The translations under genes were made by a program, and so were the position numbers. Positions 1 to 8,736 of a stretch of DNA of 64,000 nt are shown one piece after another; position 1 is the first letter of the stretch; the number at the start of each line of letters is the position of its first letter. The stretch is from contig NZ_CP024190.1 in NCBI RefSeq assembly GCF_003391395.1, positions 992,001 to 1,056,000 of the forward strand, written 5' to 3'. A model generated the notes under the pieces. It did no database searches. It was not told the DNA's origin and saw only the letters and a list, made by a program, of their open reading frames with translations. The DNA comes from Mycobacterium marinum. GTDB lineage: Bacteria > Actinomycetota > Actinomycetes > Mycobacteriales > Mycobacteriaceae.

Positions 1-1
1 C

Positions 2-724
2 TACTCATTTCTGGGTTTCGACGCTGTCAGCACGCTGACCGAGGAGACCCACGATGCCGAGCGCACCATCCCGCGGGCCATTGTGCTGATCGCGCTGATC
101 GGCGGGGCCATCTTCGTCACCGTCGCCTACGTTGTCAGCCTGGTGGCCCCGGGCAGTTCGTTTCCCGATGCCGATTCGCTTTCCGAGGGTGTCGCCAGGA
201 CCATCGGCGGCAATCTGTTCGCGGCGGTCTTCCTGGCCGCCTTGATCATCGGCCAATTCACCTCCGGGCTTGCCGCGCAGGCGGCGGTCTCGCGCCTGCT
301 CTATGCGATGGGTCGCGACGGCGTCCTGCCCAGGCGGGTGTTCGGCGTGGTCTCCGCGAAGTTTCACACCCCGATGTTCAACATCGTGCTGACTGGCGCG
401 GTGGGCATGGCCGCGATCCTGCTCAGCGTCGCAACGTCGACGTCATTCATCAACTTTGGTGCGTTCACGGCCTTCACGCTGGTCAACGTGTCGGTGGTGG
501 TGTACTTCGTGCGGGAGCGCGGGGCCGGGTTGCCCCGATGGCGCTATCTGGTGCTCCCGGTGATCGGCGCCGCCGTCGATATCTACCTGCTTGCCCACCT
601 GGCATCCGACGCGTTGATCGTCGGATTGTCCTGGGCCGCCATCGGCTTTCTCTATCTGCTGTGGCTCACCCGCGGCTTGACCAGGCAGCCACCGGACCTG
701 GCGGGCGCGGCCGAGCGCGGGTAG
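2..724 (+). CDS. Amino-acid permease (APC superfamily), C-terminal part
   Basis: The reading frame is open from base 2, so the gene begins before the window; about 240 C-terminal residues remain. The visible part begins with FLGFDAVSTLTEET, a conserved stretch of APC amino-acid transporters, followed by several hydrophobic segments and the loop SRLLYAMGRDGVLP, also typical of APC permeases. It is an inner-membrane transporter; the substrate cannot be read from this part. In M. tuberculosis a GABA permease (gabP) lies near hemL, but this protein looks more like the general APC type than the gabP branch. It ends with TAG 73 bases before hemL. Confidence 0.8.
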   Translation, partial: YSFLGFDAVSTLTEETHDAERTIPRAIVLIALIGGAIFVTVAYVVSLVAPGSSFPDADSLSEGVARTIGGNLFAAVFLAALIIGQFTSGLAAQAAVSRLLYAMGRDGVLPRRVFGVVSAKFHTPMFNIVLTGAVGMAAILLSVATSTSFINFGAFTAFTLVNVSVVVYFVRERGAGLPRWRYLVLPVIGAAVDIYLLAHLASDALIVGLSWAAIGFLYLLWLTRGLTRQPPDLAGAAERG

Positions 725-797
725 CGAGCTTACGAGGCAGCGGCAAGTCTTACACCCTGTAGTTGAACCGGTCGGCGAGGCTGGGACACTGGTTGCC

Positions 798-2129
798 ATG
801 GGCAGCACTGACCAGGCGGTCACCAGCGTGCGCAGGTCGGCGCAGCTGTTTACCGACGCGTGCGCGGTTATCCCGGGTGGGGTGAACTCCCCGGTGCGGG
901 CGTTTACCGCCGTCGGCGGCACCCCGCGGTTCATCACCGAAGCGCACGGCTGTTGGCTTACCGACGCGGATGGGAATCGCTACGCAGACCTGGTGTGCTC
1001 GTGGGGCCCGATGATTCTCGGTCATGCGCACCCCGCCGTGGTCGAGGCGGTTTCCCGGGCCGCCACCAACGGATTGTCGTTCGGGGCGCCGACGCCCACT
1101 GAGACCGAGCTGGCCGCCGAAATGATCGGGCGGGTGGCACCGGTCGAGCGGCTGCGCCTGGTCAACTCCGGTACCGAGGCCACCATGAGCGCCGTGCGGC
1201 TGGCGCGTGGGTTCACCGGCAGGTCCAAGATCATCAAGTTCTCCGGCTGCTACCACGGGCACGTGGACGCGCTGCTGGCCGACGCGGGTTCGGGCGTGGC
1301 CACCCTGGGCCTGCCGTCGTCGCCGGGGGTCACCGGCGCCGCGGCGGCCGACACCATCGTGTTGCCCTACAACGACATCGAGGCCGTGCGGCAGACGTTC
1401 GCACAGCACGGGGAACAGATCGCCGCGGTGATCACCGAGGCCAGCCCGGGCAACATGGGGGTGGTCCCACCCGGGCGCGGCTATAACGCGGCGTTGCGTG
1501 CGGTCACCGCCGAACACGGTGCGCTGCTGATCGTCGACGAGGTGATGACCGGATTCCGGGTCAGCCGCAGCGGTTGGTATGGAATCGATTCGGTCGACGC
1601 CGACCTGTTCACCTTCGGCAAGGTGATGAGCGGCGGGCTGCCCGCGGCCGCATTCGGCGGACGGGCCGAGGTCATGGAGCGCTTGGCGCCATTGGGGCCC
1701 GTTTACCAAGCCGGCACCTTGTCGGGCAATCCGGTGGCGATGGCGGCCGGACTGGCGACCCTGCGCGCGGCCGATGACGGTGTCTATGCCGCACTGGATA
1801 CCAACGCCGATCGGCTGGCCCGGCTGCTGGCCGGGGCGTTGACAGATGCCGGTGTGGCGCATCAGATTCCGCGCGCGGGCAACATGCTCAGCGTGTTCTT
1901 CAGCGAGACGCCGGTCACCGATTTCGCCTCCGCGCGCAATAGTCAGACGTGGCGTTTCGCTCCGTTCTTTCATGCCCTGCTGGATGCGGGCGTCTACCCG
2001 CCGTGCAGTGCATTCGAGGCGTGGTTCGTCTCGGCCGCCCTTGATGACACCGCGTTCGAGCGGATCGCTGACGCGTTGCCCGCCGCAGCGCGGGCGGCCG
2101 CCAACGCCACCCCGGAGAGCAGACCCTGA
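798..2129 (+). CDS. hemL: Glutamate-1-semialdehyde 2,1-aminomutase HemL
   Basis: 443 residues, full length for the family. It is a PLP enzyme that converts glutamate-1-semialdehyde to 5-aminolevulinate, the last step of the C5 route to tetrapyrroles. The PLP lysine is K275 in FTFGKVMSGG, preceded by LLIVDEVMTGFR, which carries the cofactor-binding Asp. The N-terminal PGGVNSPVRAF stretch is typical of HemL. The ATG start at 798 is followed by an uninterrupted family-like N-terminus. The stop codon overlaps the next start by one base, so the downstream phosphatase and cytochrome c genes are probably in the same operon. Linking haem supply with cytochrome c assembly makes metabolic sense. Confidence 0.97.
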   Translation: MGSTDQAVTSVRRSAQLFTDACAVIPGGVNSPVRAFTAVGGTPRFITEAHGCWLTDADGNRYADLVCSWGPMILGHAHPAVVEAVSRAATNGLSFGAPTPTETELAAEMIGRVAPVERLRLVNSGTEATMSAVRLARGFTGRSKIIKFSGCYHGHVDALLADAGSGVATLGLPSSPGVTGAAAADTIVLPYNDIEAVRQTFAQHGEQIAAVITEASPGNMGVVPPGRGYNAALRAVTAEHGALLIVDEVMTGFRVSRSGWYGIDSVDADLFTFGKVMSGGLPAAAFGGRAEVMERLAPLGPVYQAGTLSGNPVAMAAGLATLRAADDGVYAALDTNADRLARLLAGALTDAGVAHQIPRAGNMLSVFFSETPVTDFASARNSQTWRFAPFFHALLDAGVYPPCSAFEAWFVSAALDDTAFERIADALPAAARAAANATPESRP

Positions 2130-2737
2130 TGGCTGAACAGACTCGAGTCCACGTCGTGCGCCATGGTGAGGTGCACAACCCCACCGGGGTTCTCTACGGT
2201 CGGCTGCCTGGGTACCGCCTGTCCGAGACCGGCGCGGCGCAGGCGGCCGCGGTGGCCGAATACCTGGCTGAACGCGATGTTGTCGCCGTTGTCGCATCTC
2301 CACTGCAGCGTGCGCAGGAGACCGCCGCGCCGATAGCCGCCGCGCACGAACTGGCGATCGACACCGATCCCGACCTGATCGAATCGGCGAACTTTTTCGA
2401 GGGCCGCCGTGTCGGCCCCGGGGACGGCGCCTGGCGTGACCCACGGGTGTGGTGGCAGCTGCGCAACCCGTTCACCCCGTCCTGGGGCGAGCCCTACCTC
2501 GAGATCGCGCAGCGGATGGCGACCGCGGTGGACAAGGTGCGCGCTCGTGCCGCCGGGCACGAGGCGGTCTGCGTCAGCCACCAGCTGCCGGTCTGGACGC
2601 TGCGGTTGCATCTGACCGGTAGGCGGCTGTGGCATGACCCGAGGCGCCGAGACTGTTCGCTGGCATCGGTGACCTCCCTGGTTTATGACGGTGACCGGCT
2701 GGTCGACGTGGTGTACTCCGAGCCGGCAGGCGCTTGA
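2129..2737 (+). CDS. Histidine phosphatase superfamily protein (Rv0525-like)
   Basis: 202 residues. The phosphoglycerate-mutase-type RHG signature is at R11-H12-G13, a second conserved region SPLQRAQETA is near residue 58, and the second catalytic His is at about 151 in VSHQLPV. The family uses a phospho-histidine intermediate to hydrolyse or transfer phosphate; the substrate is unknown. It overlaps hemL by one base, and the next gene begins at its stop codon, so it lies in a translationally coupled operon. The context (haem synthesis, cytochrome c maturation) does not define its role. Confidence 0.9.
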   Translation: MAEQTRVHVVRHGEVHNPTGVLYGRLPGYRLSETGAAQAAAVAEYLAERDVVAVVASPLQRAQETAAPIAAAHELAIDTDPDLIESANFFEGRRVGPGDGAWRDPRVWWQLRNPFTPSWGEPYLEIAQRMATAVDKVRARAAGHEAVCVSHQLPVWTLRLHLTGRRLWHDPRRRDCSLASVTSLVYDGDRLVDVVYSEPAGA

Positions 2738-3351
2738 CGATGCGCCGGCTGGTGATTGCCGCGGCGGTGCTGGCGGCACTGCTGACCGGTTGTTCCGGCC
2801 GGGACGCGGTGGTGCAGGGCGGCACATTCGAATTCGTTTCCCCCGGCGGCAAGACCGACATCTTCTACGACCCGCCGGCCAGTCGAGGCCACCCCGGGCC
2901 GCTGTCGGGGCCGGACCTGATCGACCCGGATCGCACGCTCTCCCTCGACGATTTCGCCGGTCGGGTCGTGGTGGTCAACGTGTGGGGCCAATGGTGTGGG
3001 CCGTGCCGGGCCGAGATCACCCAGCTGCAGCAGGTCTATGACGCCACCCGGGCCGCCGGGGTGTCATTCCTGGGCATCGACGTGCGCGACAACAGCCGGG
3101 CCGCGGCCCAAGACTTCGTCCGCGACCGTCATGTGACGTTCCCGTCGATCTACGATCCGGCCATGCGCACGCTTATCGCCTTCGGCGGCAAGTACCCCAC
3201 CACCGTCATCCCGTCCACCTTGGTGCTGGACCGCCAGCACCGGGTCGCGGCGGTCTTCCTGCGTGAACTGCTGGCCGAGGATCTGCAGCCGGTGGTGCAA
3301 CGGTTGGCCCAAGAACCGGCGGCGGGTTCGACGCCGCCCGGACCGCAATGA
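2734..3351 (+). CDS. ResA/TlpA-like thioredoxin-fold lipoprotein (Rv0526-like)
   Basis: Up to 205 residues. The start is either TTG 2734 (4-base overlap) or ATG 2740. Counting from ATG 2740, a signal peptide with lipobox LLTGC ends at Cys18, so the protein is probably lipid-anchored outside the membrane. The redox motif WCGPC (Cys86 and Cys89) follows VVVVNVWGQ, as in ResA/CcsX/TlpA proteins. These reduce the haem-binding CXXCH cysteines of apocytochrome c, taking electrons from CcdA. CcdA, ResB and CcsA are encoded directly downstream with overlapping ends, which fits System II cytochrome c maturation. Confidence 0.93.
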   Translation: MTMRRLVIAAAVLAALLTGCSGRDAVVQGGTFEFVSPGGKTDIFYDPPASRGHPGPLSGPDLIDPDRTLSLDDFAGRVVVVNVWGQWCGPCRAEITQLQQVYDATRAAGVSFLGIDVRDNSRAAAQDFVRDRHVTFPSIYDPAMRTLIAFGGKYPTTVIPSTLVLDRQHRVAAVFLRELLAEDLQPVVQRLAQEPAAGSTPPGPQ

Positions 3352-4139
3352 CCGGGTTCGCTGAGGTTGCCGCCGCGGGCCCGCTGCTGGTGGCCCTCGG
3401 GTTGTGTGTGCTGGCCGGACTGGTTTCGTTCGCTTCCCCGTGCGTGGTGCCGCTGGTGCCGGGCTACCTGTCGTATCTGGCCGCGGTGGTCGGTGTGGAT
3501 GGGTCCGGCGATGGTCGGGCCGCCGGCGTCGGGGTCAAGGCGCCCGCCGGGGTCCGGTGGCGGGTGGCCGGCTCGGCCTTGCTGTTCGTGGCCGGGTTCA
3601 CCACCGTTTTCGTGCTGGGCACCGTTGCGGTGTTGGGCATGACCACCACCCTGATCAGCAACCAGCTGGTGCTGCAGCGGACCGGTGGCGTGCTGACCAT
3701 CATCATGGGACTGGTGTTCGTGGGACTGATCCCCGCGCTGCAGCGCCAGGCGCGGTTCAGTCCGCGTCAGGTGACGACGGTGGCGGGAGCGCCGCTGCTC
3801 GGCGCGGTGTTCGCGCTGGGGTGGACGCCTTGTCTGGGGCCGACGCTGACCGGGGTGATCACGGTTGCTTCCGCGACCGACGGCGCCAGCGTGGCCCGCG
3901 GAATCGTGCTGGTGATCGCCTACTGCCTGGGGTTGGGCATTCCGTTTGTGCTGCTGGCGTGGGGTTCGGCGGGGGCGGTTGCGGGCCTGGGCTGGCTGCG
4001 CCGCCACACCAGGGCCATCCAGATCTTCGGCGGCGTGTTGTTGATCGCCGTCGGCCTGGCGCTGGTCACCGGGGTGTGGAACGACGTGGTCTCCTGGCTG
4101 CGCGACGCCTTCGTGTCCGACGTGAGGTTGCCGATTTGA
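3348..4139 (+). CDS. ccdA: Cytochrome c biogenesis thiol transporter CcdA
   Basis: 263 residues with about six hydrophobic segments. The two conserved cysteines are visible: Cys32 in SPCVVPLVPGY and Cys162 in GWTPCLGPTL. They shuttle reducing equivalents from cytoplasmic thioredoxin across the membrane to the ResA-like lipoprotein. The ATG overlaps the preceding stop by 4 bases, and the next gene starts at its own stop (TTGA). This is the reductant-supply part of System II. Confidence 0.95.
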   Translation: MTGFAEVAAAGPLLVALGLCVLAGLVSFASPCVVPLVPGYLSYLAAVVGVDGSGDGRAAGVGVKAPAGVRWRVAGSALLFVAGFTTVFVLGTVAVLGMTTTLISNQLVLQRTGGVLTIIMGLVFVGLIPALQRQARFSPRQVTTVAGAPLLGAVFALGWTPCLGPTLTGVITVASATDGASVARGIVLVIAYCLGLGIPFVLLAWGSAGAVAGLGWLRRHTRAIQIFGGVLLIAVGLALVTGVWNDVVSWLRDAFVSDVRLPI

Positions 4140-5815
4140 GCGCGCGAGCAGACGCAGAATCACCCAAAACGGCACGTTTTGGTGCGATTCTGCGTCTGCT
4201 CGGCCAGAAGGCACGCAACACCTGGCGGTCCCTGACCTCGATGGGCACCGCGCTGGTGCTGTTGTTCCTGCTCGCATTGGGCGCGATACCCGGGGCGCTG
4301 GTGCCGCAGCGCAGCCTCAACGCCGGCAAGGTCGACGACTACCTCAAAGCCCATCCGCTGATCGGCCCGTGGTTGAACAAGCTGCAGGCCTTCGACGTGT
4401 TCTCCAGCTTCTGGTTCACCGCCATCTACGTGTTGCTGTTCGTCTCCCTGGTCGGCTGTCTGACCCCGCGGATGATTGAGCACGCGCGTAGCCTGCGAGC
4501 CACCCCGGTGGCCGCACCGCGCAACCTGGCGCGGCTGCCCAAACACGCCGGCTCCCAGGTCGCGGGGGAGCCCGAGCCGCTGGCCGCCACCATCGTCGGC
4601 CGGTTACGGGGCTGGCGCACCGCCATCCGCCGCTCCGGCACCACCGTCGAGGTGTCCGCCGAAAAGGGTTACCTGCGCGAATTCGGCAACCTGGTCTTCC
4701 ACTTCTCCCTGCTGGGTCTGCTGGTCGCCGTCGCCGTCGGCAAGCTGTTCGGCTACGAGGGCAACGTGATCGTGATCGCCGACGGCGGACCGGGCTTCTG
4801 CTCGGCATCCCCGGCCGCCTTCGACTCGTTCCGCGCCGGCAATACCGTCGACGGCACGTCGCTGCACCCGATCTGCATCAGGGTCAACGATTTCGCGGCC
4901 CACTACCTGGCTTCCGGGCAAGCCACCTCGTTCGCCGCGGACATCGCCTATCAAACCGGCAATGACCTGAGCGCAAACACCTGGCGGCCCTACCGGCTGG
5001 CGGTCAACCACCCGCTGCGGGCCGGCGGTGACCGGGTGTACCTGCAGGGCCACGGCTACGCCCCCACCTTCACGGTGACGTTCCCGGACGGACAGACCCG
5101 CACGTCGACCGTGCAATGGCGGCCCGACAACCCGCAGACGCTGCTCTCCTCGGGGGTGGCGCGCATCGACCCACCGGCGGGCAGCTATCCCACCGCCGCC
5201 GAGCGTCGGCAGCACGAAATCGCCATCCAGGGTCTGCTTGCCCCGACCGAACAGCTCGATGGGACGTTGTTGTCGTCACGATTCCCGGCGCTGAATGCCC
5301 CCGCGGTGGCCATCGACGTCTACCGCGGCGACACCGGGCTGGACACCGGACGGCCACAGTCGCTGTTCAGCCTCGATCCCCGGCTCATCGAGCAGGGCAG
5401 GCTGGTGAAGGAAAAACGAGTCAACCTGCGCGTCGGCCAGCAGGTCCGCATCGATGCGGGTCCGGCCGCGGGCACCATCGTCCGCTTCGACGGCGCGGTG
5501 CCGTTCGTCAACCTGCAGGTATCCCATGACCCCGGTCAAACCTGGGTGCTGGTTTTCGCCATCACGATGATGGCCGGCCTGGTGGTGTCGCTGCTGGTTC
5601 GCCGCCGCCGGGTGTGGGCTCGACTTACGCCGGAAAACGACGCGCCAGGTACGGTGAACGTCGAGCTGGGCGGCCTGGCGCGCACCGATAACTCCGGATG
5701 GGGTGACGAGTTCGAGCGGCTGACCGAGAGATTGTTGGCCGGGCTCGGCGAGCCCGGCACGCCCGATTCGGCCGCAGCGGCCGCCATAAGGAGCTCCCAG
5801 GTGGACGTCACATGA
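4136..5815 (+). CDS. ResB/CcsB-like cytochrome c synthesis protein (Rv0528-like)
   Basis: About 559 residues from TTG 4136, whose TTGA overlaps the ccdA stop. The frame stays open upstream to 3404, but that stretch is antisense-like composition inside ccdA. Hydrophobic segments occur near residues 40-60 (ALVLLFLLALGAIPGALVP) and 95-115, again near 185-200, and just before the C-terminus, with a large extracytoplasmic domain between, as in ResB. ResB and CcsA together export haem and attach it to apocytochrome c. The first 25 codons contain a 58-base palindrome (4145-4202) that encodes the N-terminal tail. It probably entered as a repeat element, so the true start could also lie downstream of it. 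Confidence 0.92.
   Translation: MSARADAESPKTARFGAILRLLGQKARNTWRSLTSMGTALVLLFLLALGAIPGALVPQRSLNAGKVDDYLKAHPLIGPWLNKLQAFDVFSSFWFTAIYVLLFVSLVGCLTPRMIEHARSLRATPVAAPRNLARLPKHAGSQVAGEPEPLAATIVGRLRGWRTAIRRSGTTVEVSAEKGYLREFGNLVFHFSLLGLLVAVAVGKLFGYEGNVIVIADGGPGFCSASPAAFDSFRAGNTVDGTSLHPICIRVNDFAAHYLASGQATSFAADIAYQTGNDLSANTWRPYRLAVNHPLRAGGDRVYLQGHGYAPTFTVTFPDGQTRTSTVQWRPDNPQTLLSSGVARIDPPAGSYPTAAERRQHEIAIQGLLAPTEQLDGTLLSSRFPALNAPAVAIDVYRGDTGLDTGRPQSLFSLDPRLIEQGRLVKEKRVNLRVGQQVRIDAGPAAGTIVRFDGAVPFVNLQVSHDPGQTWVLVFAITMMAGLVVSLLVRRRRVWARLTPENDAPGTVNVELGGLARTDNSGWGDEFERLTERLLAGLGEPGTPDSAAAAAIRSSQVDVT
4145..4202. repeat. 58-bp palindromic element inside the ResB gene
   Basis: The outer arms are 17 bases and perfectly complementary: 4145-4161 ends in gacgcagaatc and 4186-4202 begins gattctgcgtc. 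The inner arms ccaaaacg (4164-4171) and cgttttgg (4175-4182) flank a 3-base loop. The element is therefore a long near-perfect hairpin. It is translated as the N-terminal tail of the ResB protein (ADAESPKTARFGAILRLL). The structure suggests a dispersed palindromic repeat of the REP/MITE type rather than protein-driven sequence. Confidence 0.85.
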
Positions 5816-6798
5816 ACACCGCGAACATCAACATCGACCTGGCCAGGTATTCGGACTGGGCATTCACCTCAGCGGTGGTCGCGCTGGTGGTCGCGCTGCT
5901 GCTGCTCGCCTTCGAACTGGCCTACGTCCGCGGCCGCAAAGTCGACGAACGAGAACTGGTGCTGGCCGGATCGGTTGCCAGCGACGCCACGACGCCCGGA
6001 ATCGTGCTGGACGGCCCACGGCGGCCGTTGGACGAGCGCGTCGGGCGGGCCGGACTGGCCGTGGTCTACCTGGGCATCGGGCTGTTGCTGGCCTGCATCG
6101 TGTTGCGCGGCCTGGCCACCATGCGGGTGCCCTGGGGCAACATGTACGAGTTCATCAACTTGACCTGCATGTCCGGGCTGATCGCCGGCGCGGTCGTGTT
6201 GCGCCGTCCGCAATACCGATCACTGTGGGTCTTTCTGCTGCTGCCGGTGCTCATCCTGCTCACGGTGTCCGGGCGCTGGCTCTATACGAATGCCGCCCCG
6301 GTGATGCCCGCGCTGCAGTCCTACTGGCTGCCGATCCACGTGTCGGTGGTCAGCCTGGGCTCCGGGGTTTTCCTGGTCGCCGGGATCTCCAGCATCCTGT
6401 TTTTGCTGCGCACCTCGCGACTCGGCGCACCGGACAGTCAACCCGCCGAGAGCGCGTTGGCCCGCCTGGTGCAACGACTCCCCGACGCCCAGACCCTGGA
6501 CCGGATCGCCTACCGAACCACGATCTTCGCTTTCCCAGTGTTCGGGTTCGGGGTGATCTTCGGTGCCATCTGGGCCGAACAAGCCTGGGGCCGGTACTGG
6601 GGCTGGGACCCCAAGGAGACGGTGTCGTTCGTCGCCTGGGTGGTGTACGCGGCCTACCTGCACGCCAGGTCGACGGCCGGCTGGCGGGATCGCAAAGCGG
6701 CCTGGATCAATGTCGCCGGATTTGTCGCGATGGTCTTCAACCTGTTCTTCGTTAACCTGGTGACGGTCGGCCTGCATTCCTACGCGGGCGTGGGCTAG
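5812..6798 (+). CDS. ccsA: Cytochrome c assembly protein CcsA
   Basis: 328 residues with about eight membrane segments. The tryptophan-rich haem-handling motif of the CcsA/CcmC/CcmF superfamily lies at residues 259-266 (WGRYWGWD, followed by PKET). Conserved histidines flank it: H176 in LPIHVSVVS and H322 in GLHSYAG. With ResB it forms the System II haem lyase. It overlaps the ResB gene by 4 bases (ATGA) and is the last gene of the tightly overlapping set. Confidence 0.96.
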   Translation: MNTANINIDLARYSDWAFTSAVVALVVALLLLAFELAYVRGRKVDERELVLAGSVASDATTPGIVLDGPRRPLDERVGRAGLAVVYLGIGLLLACIVLRGLATMRVPWGNMYEFINLTCMSGLIAGAVVLRRPQYRSLWVFLLLPVLILLTVSGRWLYTNAAPVMPALQSYWLPIHVSVVSLGSGVFLVAGISSILFLLRTSRLGAPDSQPAESALARLVQRLPDAQTLDRIAYRTTIFAFPVFGFGVIFGAIWAEQAWGRYWGWDPKETVSFVAWVVYAAYLHARSTAGWRDRKAAWINVAGFVAMVFNLFFVNLVTVGLHSYAGVG

Positions 6799-6845
6799 AC
6801 GTTCGAGCCCAACCGACCCGCGACGGCAAGCAAGGGGGAGTGGAC

Positions 6846-8156
6846 GTGTCAGACCATCCGAGCGCGGGCGTGGGGGCGTCCAATGCCTACCAGGGCGAAG
6901 GCGGCAAGGACCATCCGACCATTCAGCTGCCGCCGGTGCCGCACCAGCCGCCTCAGCTGGGTGAACCGCCGGTTGCGGGCGGCAGCGACGCCCCGACCAG
7001 AGCCTTCGCCGGATTTCGCACTGAGCGCCGGTCGGTCGCACGCGCGGAGGGCGCAGAGGCCCCCGACGTCGCGCAGTGGGAATCCGGACCGGATACCGGA
7101 CCGGTCGCCGGTCTCCCGCGGGTGGACCCGACCGCGTACGGCGCCTACTACAACGGTCCGCCCGAGCCCCCCGCCGAGCCCCAATACCGTCCCGAATCGG
7201 TGCCGCAAACCCCGTATCCGGAGTTGTCCACCAGCATGCTGCTGCGGCCGGTCAAGTCTCCGCCGACCGAAGGCTGGCGCCGGCTGGTCTATGTGCTCTC
7301 TGGTCAGTTGATCAACCTGGGGGAGAGCCCGCGGGCCACCCGCTACAACAACCTGGTTGCCCAGATCAACCGGCCCATGCGCGGCTGCTACCGAATTGCG
7401 CTGGTTTCGCTCAAGGGTGGTGTCGGCAAGACCACCATCACCGCGACGTTGGGTTCCACCTTCGCCTCGGTTCGCGGTGACCGTGTGGTGGCGGTGGACG
7501 CCAACCCCGACCGCGGCACGCTGAGCCAGAAAGTACCGCTGGAGACCCCGGCCACGGTGCGCCATCTGATCCGGGACGCCGAAGGCATCGAGCGCTATAG
7601 CGACGTGCGTGGCTACACATCGCAGGCCAAGAACGGGTTCGAGGTCCTCGCGTCGGACACCGATCCGGCCGCATCCGAAGCGTTCAGCGCCGACGACTAC
7701 ACCCGCACCCTGGACATTTTGGAACGGTTCTACGGCTTGGTGCTCACCGACTGCGGCACGGGACTGCTGCACTCGGCGATGTCGGCGATATTGGCCAAGT
7801 CCGACATCTTGATCGTGGTGAGCTCGGGTTCCATCGATGGGGCTCGGAGCGCCTCGGCGACGTTGGACTGGCTCGAGGCGCACGGCTACGAGGAGTTGGT
7901 GCGCAACTCGATTGCGGTGATCAACGCCGTTCGGCCCCGTTCGAGCAAGGTCGACATGCAAAAGGTGATCGATCATTTCGCGCGGCGTTGCCGTGCGGTG
8001 CGGCTGGTGCCGTTCGACCCGCATCTCGAGGAGGGCGCCGAAATCGTCCTGGACCGGATGAAGCGGGAGACCCGTGAGGCCCTCGCCGAACTGGCGGCGG
8101 TGGTTGCCGAGGGATTCGGTCCGGAACAGCGACGATCCAGCCCGAGCTTCGGCTGA
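6846..8156 (+). CDS. MinD/ParA-like P-loop ATPase with Pro-rich N-terminus (Rv0530-like)
   Basis: About 436 residues. A purine-rich ribosome site (aagggggag, 6831-6839) favours GTG 6846; GTG 6840 in the same frame is too close to it. The first 140 residues are Pro/Gly-rich and look disordered. The ATPase domain has a deviant Walker A, LKGGVGKTT (about residues 189-197), followed by VVAVDANPDRGTL. The layout recalls the MinD-like proteins associated with ESX secretion (EspI type), but no ESX genes are nearby. The biological role is unknown. It starts 47 bases after ccsA and could belong to the same transcript. Confidence 0.88.
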   Translation: MSDHPSAGVGASNAYQGEGGKDHPTIQLPPVPHQPPQLGEPPVAGGSDAPTRAFAGFRTERRSVARAEGAEAPDVAQWESGPDTGPVAGLPRVDPTAYGAYYNGPPEPPAEPQYRPESVPQTPYPELSTSMLLRPVKSPPTEGWRRLVYVLSGQLINLGESPRATRYNNLVAQINRPMRGCYRIALVSLKGGVGKTTITATLGSTFASVRGDRVVAVDANPDRGTLSQKVPLETPATVRHLIRDAEGIERYSDVRGYTSQAKNGFEVLASDTDPAASEAFSADDYTRTLDILERFYGLVLTDCGTGLLHSAMSAILAKSDILIVVSSGSIDGARSASATLDWLEAHGYEELVRNSIAVINAVRPRSSKVDMQKVIDHFARRCRAVRLVPFDPHLEEGAEIVLDRMKRETREALAELAAVVAEGFGPEQRRSSPSFG

Positions 8157-8161
8157 CCGGG

Positions 8162-8314
8162 CTACTGCCCCCCTTGCCCCAGCTTTCGCAGGAACTCCGG
8201 ATCGTCGTCGGGCCCGATGACGCGCGTCTTCGGTCGGCTCGCCTGCGACCGTGCCGCACGCCAGCCGATGTAGATCAACGTCCCCAATACCAGGACGACG
8301 AGCAGGTAAAGCAC
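8162..8314 (-). CDS. Small single-pass membrane protein (50 aa)
   Basis: The longest open frame starts further upstream, but a strong Shine-Dalgarno GGAGG (complement of 8321-8325) lies 6 bases before GTG 8314, giving a 50-residue protein. It starts with a transmembrane helix (LYLLVVLVLGTLIYIGW) followed by a basic, then acidic tail ending EFLRKLGQGGQ. The function is unknown. It converges with the MinD-like gene (5 bases apart) and diverges from the DUF4229 gene. I recall a similar small gene at this position in M. tuberculosis (Rv0530A). Confidence 0.8.
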   Translation of the reverse strand: MLYLLVVLVLGTLIYIGWRAARSQASRPKTRVIGPDDDPEFLRKLGQGGQ

Positions 8315-8360
8315 TCGACACCTCCTTTGAGCGAATATACCCGCGCCGTAGGCTCGGGCT

Positions 8361-8729
8361 GTGTCAGAAGCACCCGATGGCGGCAATAGCACTGGCCGTC
8401 CGCAGACCTTGACCACCCGCGGTGTCGTCGACGTAGCGGTCTACGCCGTCGCGCGGTTGCTGCTGGCGGTGGTGGTCAGCGCGACCATCTATGGGGTGGC
8501 CCGACTGGCCGGGGTGGGCCAATTTCCGCTCGTGGTGGCGGCATTATTCGGTCTGATCATCGCGATGCCGTTGGGCATCTGGGTGTTCGCTCCGCTGCGC
8601 CGGCGCGCCACCGCCGCGCTCGCGACGGCCGGTGCCCGCCGGCGCGCCGAGCGAGAGAAGTTGCGTGCCCGACTGCGTGGTGAGGCGGCGCCGGACGAGG
8701 GCGCGGGCTCCGAAACCGGCGCAGGCTAA
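8361..8729 (+). CDS. DUF4229 membrane protein (Rv0531-like)
   Basis: 122 residues from GTG 8361. Two transmembrane helices lie at about residues 25-48 and 52-75 (VAALFGLIIAMPLGIWVFAPL). They are followed by an Arg/Ala-rich helix, probably a cytoplasmic coiled segment, and an acidic tail. The family is common in actinobacteria and has no assigned function. It shares a short divergent promoter region with the 50-aa membrane protein. It ends 7 bases before the 3' end of fabH, which is on the other strand. Confidence 0.85.
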   Translation: MSEAPDGGNSTGRPQTLTTRGVVDVAVYAVARLLLAVVVSATIYGVARLAGVGQFPLVVAALFGLIIAMPLGIWVFAPLRRRATAALATAGARRRAEREKLRARLRGEAAPDEGAGSETGAG

Positions 8730-8736
8730 GTCGCCC

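Noticed and set aside
750..2444. 564-codon open frame antisense to hemL and the phosphatase
   Set aside because: Low-complexity Arg/Gly/His-rich translation typical of the antisense of GC-rich genes; hemL on the other strand is certain.
3404..4135. Upstream extension of the ResB frame across ccdA
   Set aside because: Composition is a shifted reading of ccdA; ResB similarity begins only after about 4200.
6849..8321. 490-codon frame antisense to the MinD-like ATPase
   Set aside because: Mirrors the strong codon bias of the real gene and has no recognisable domain.
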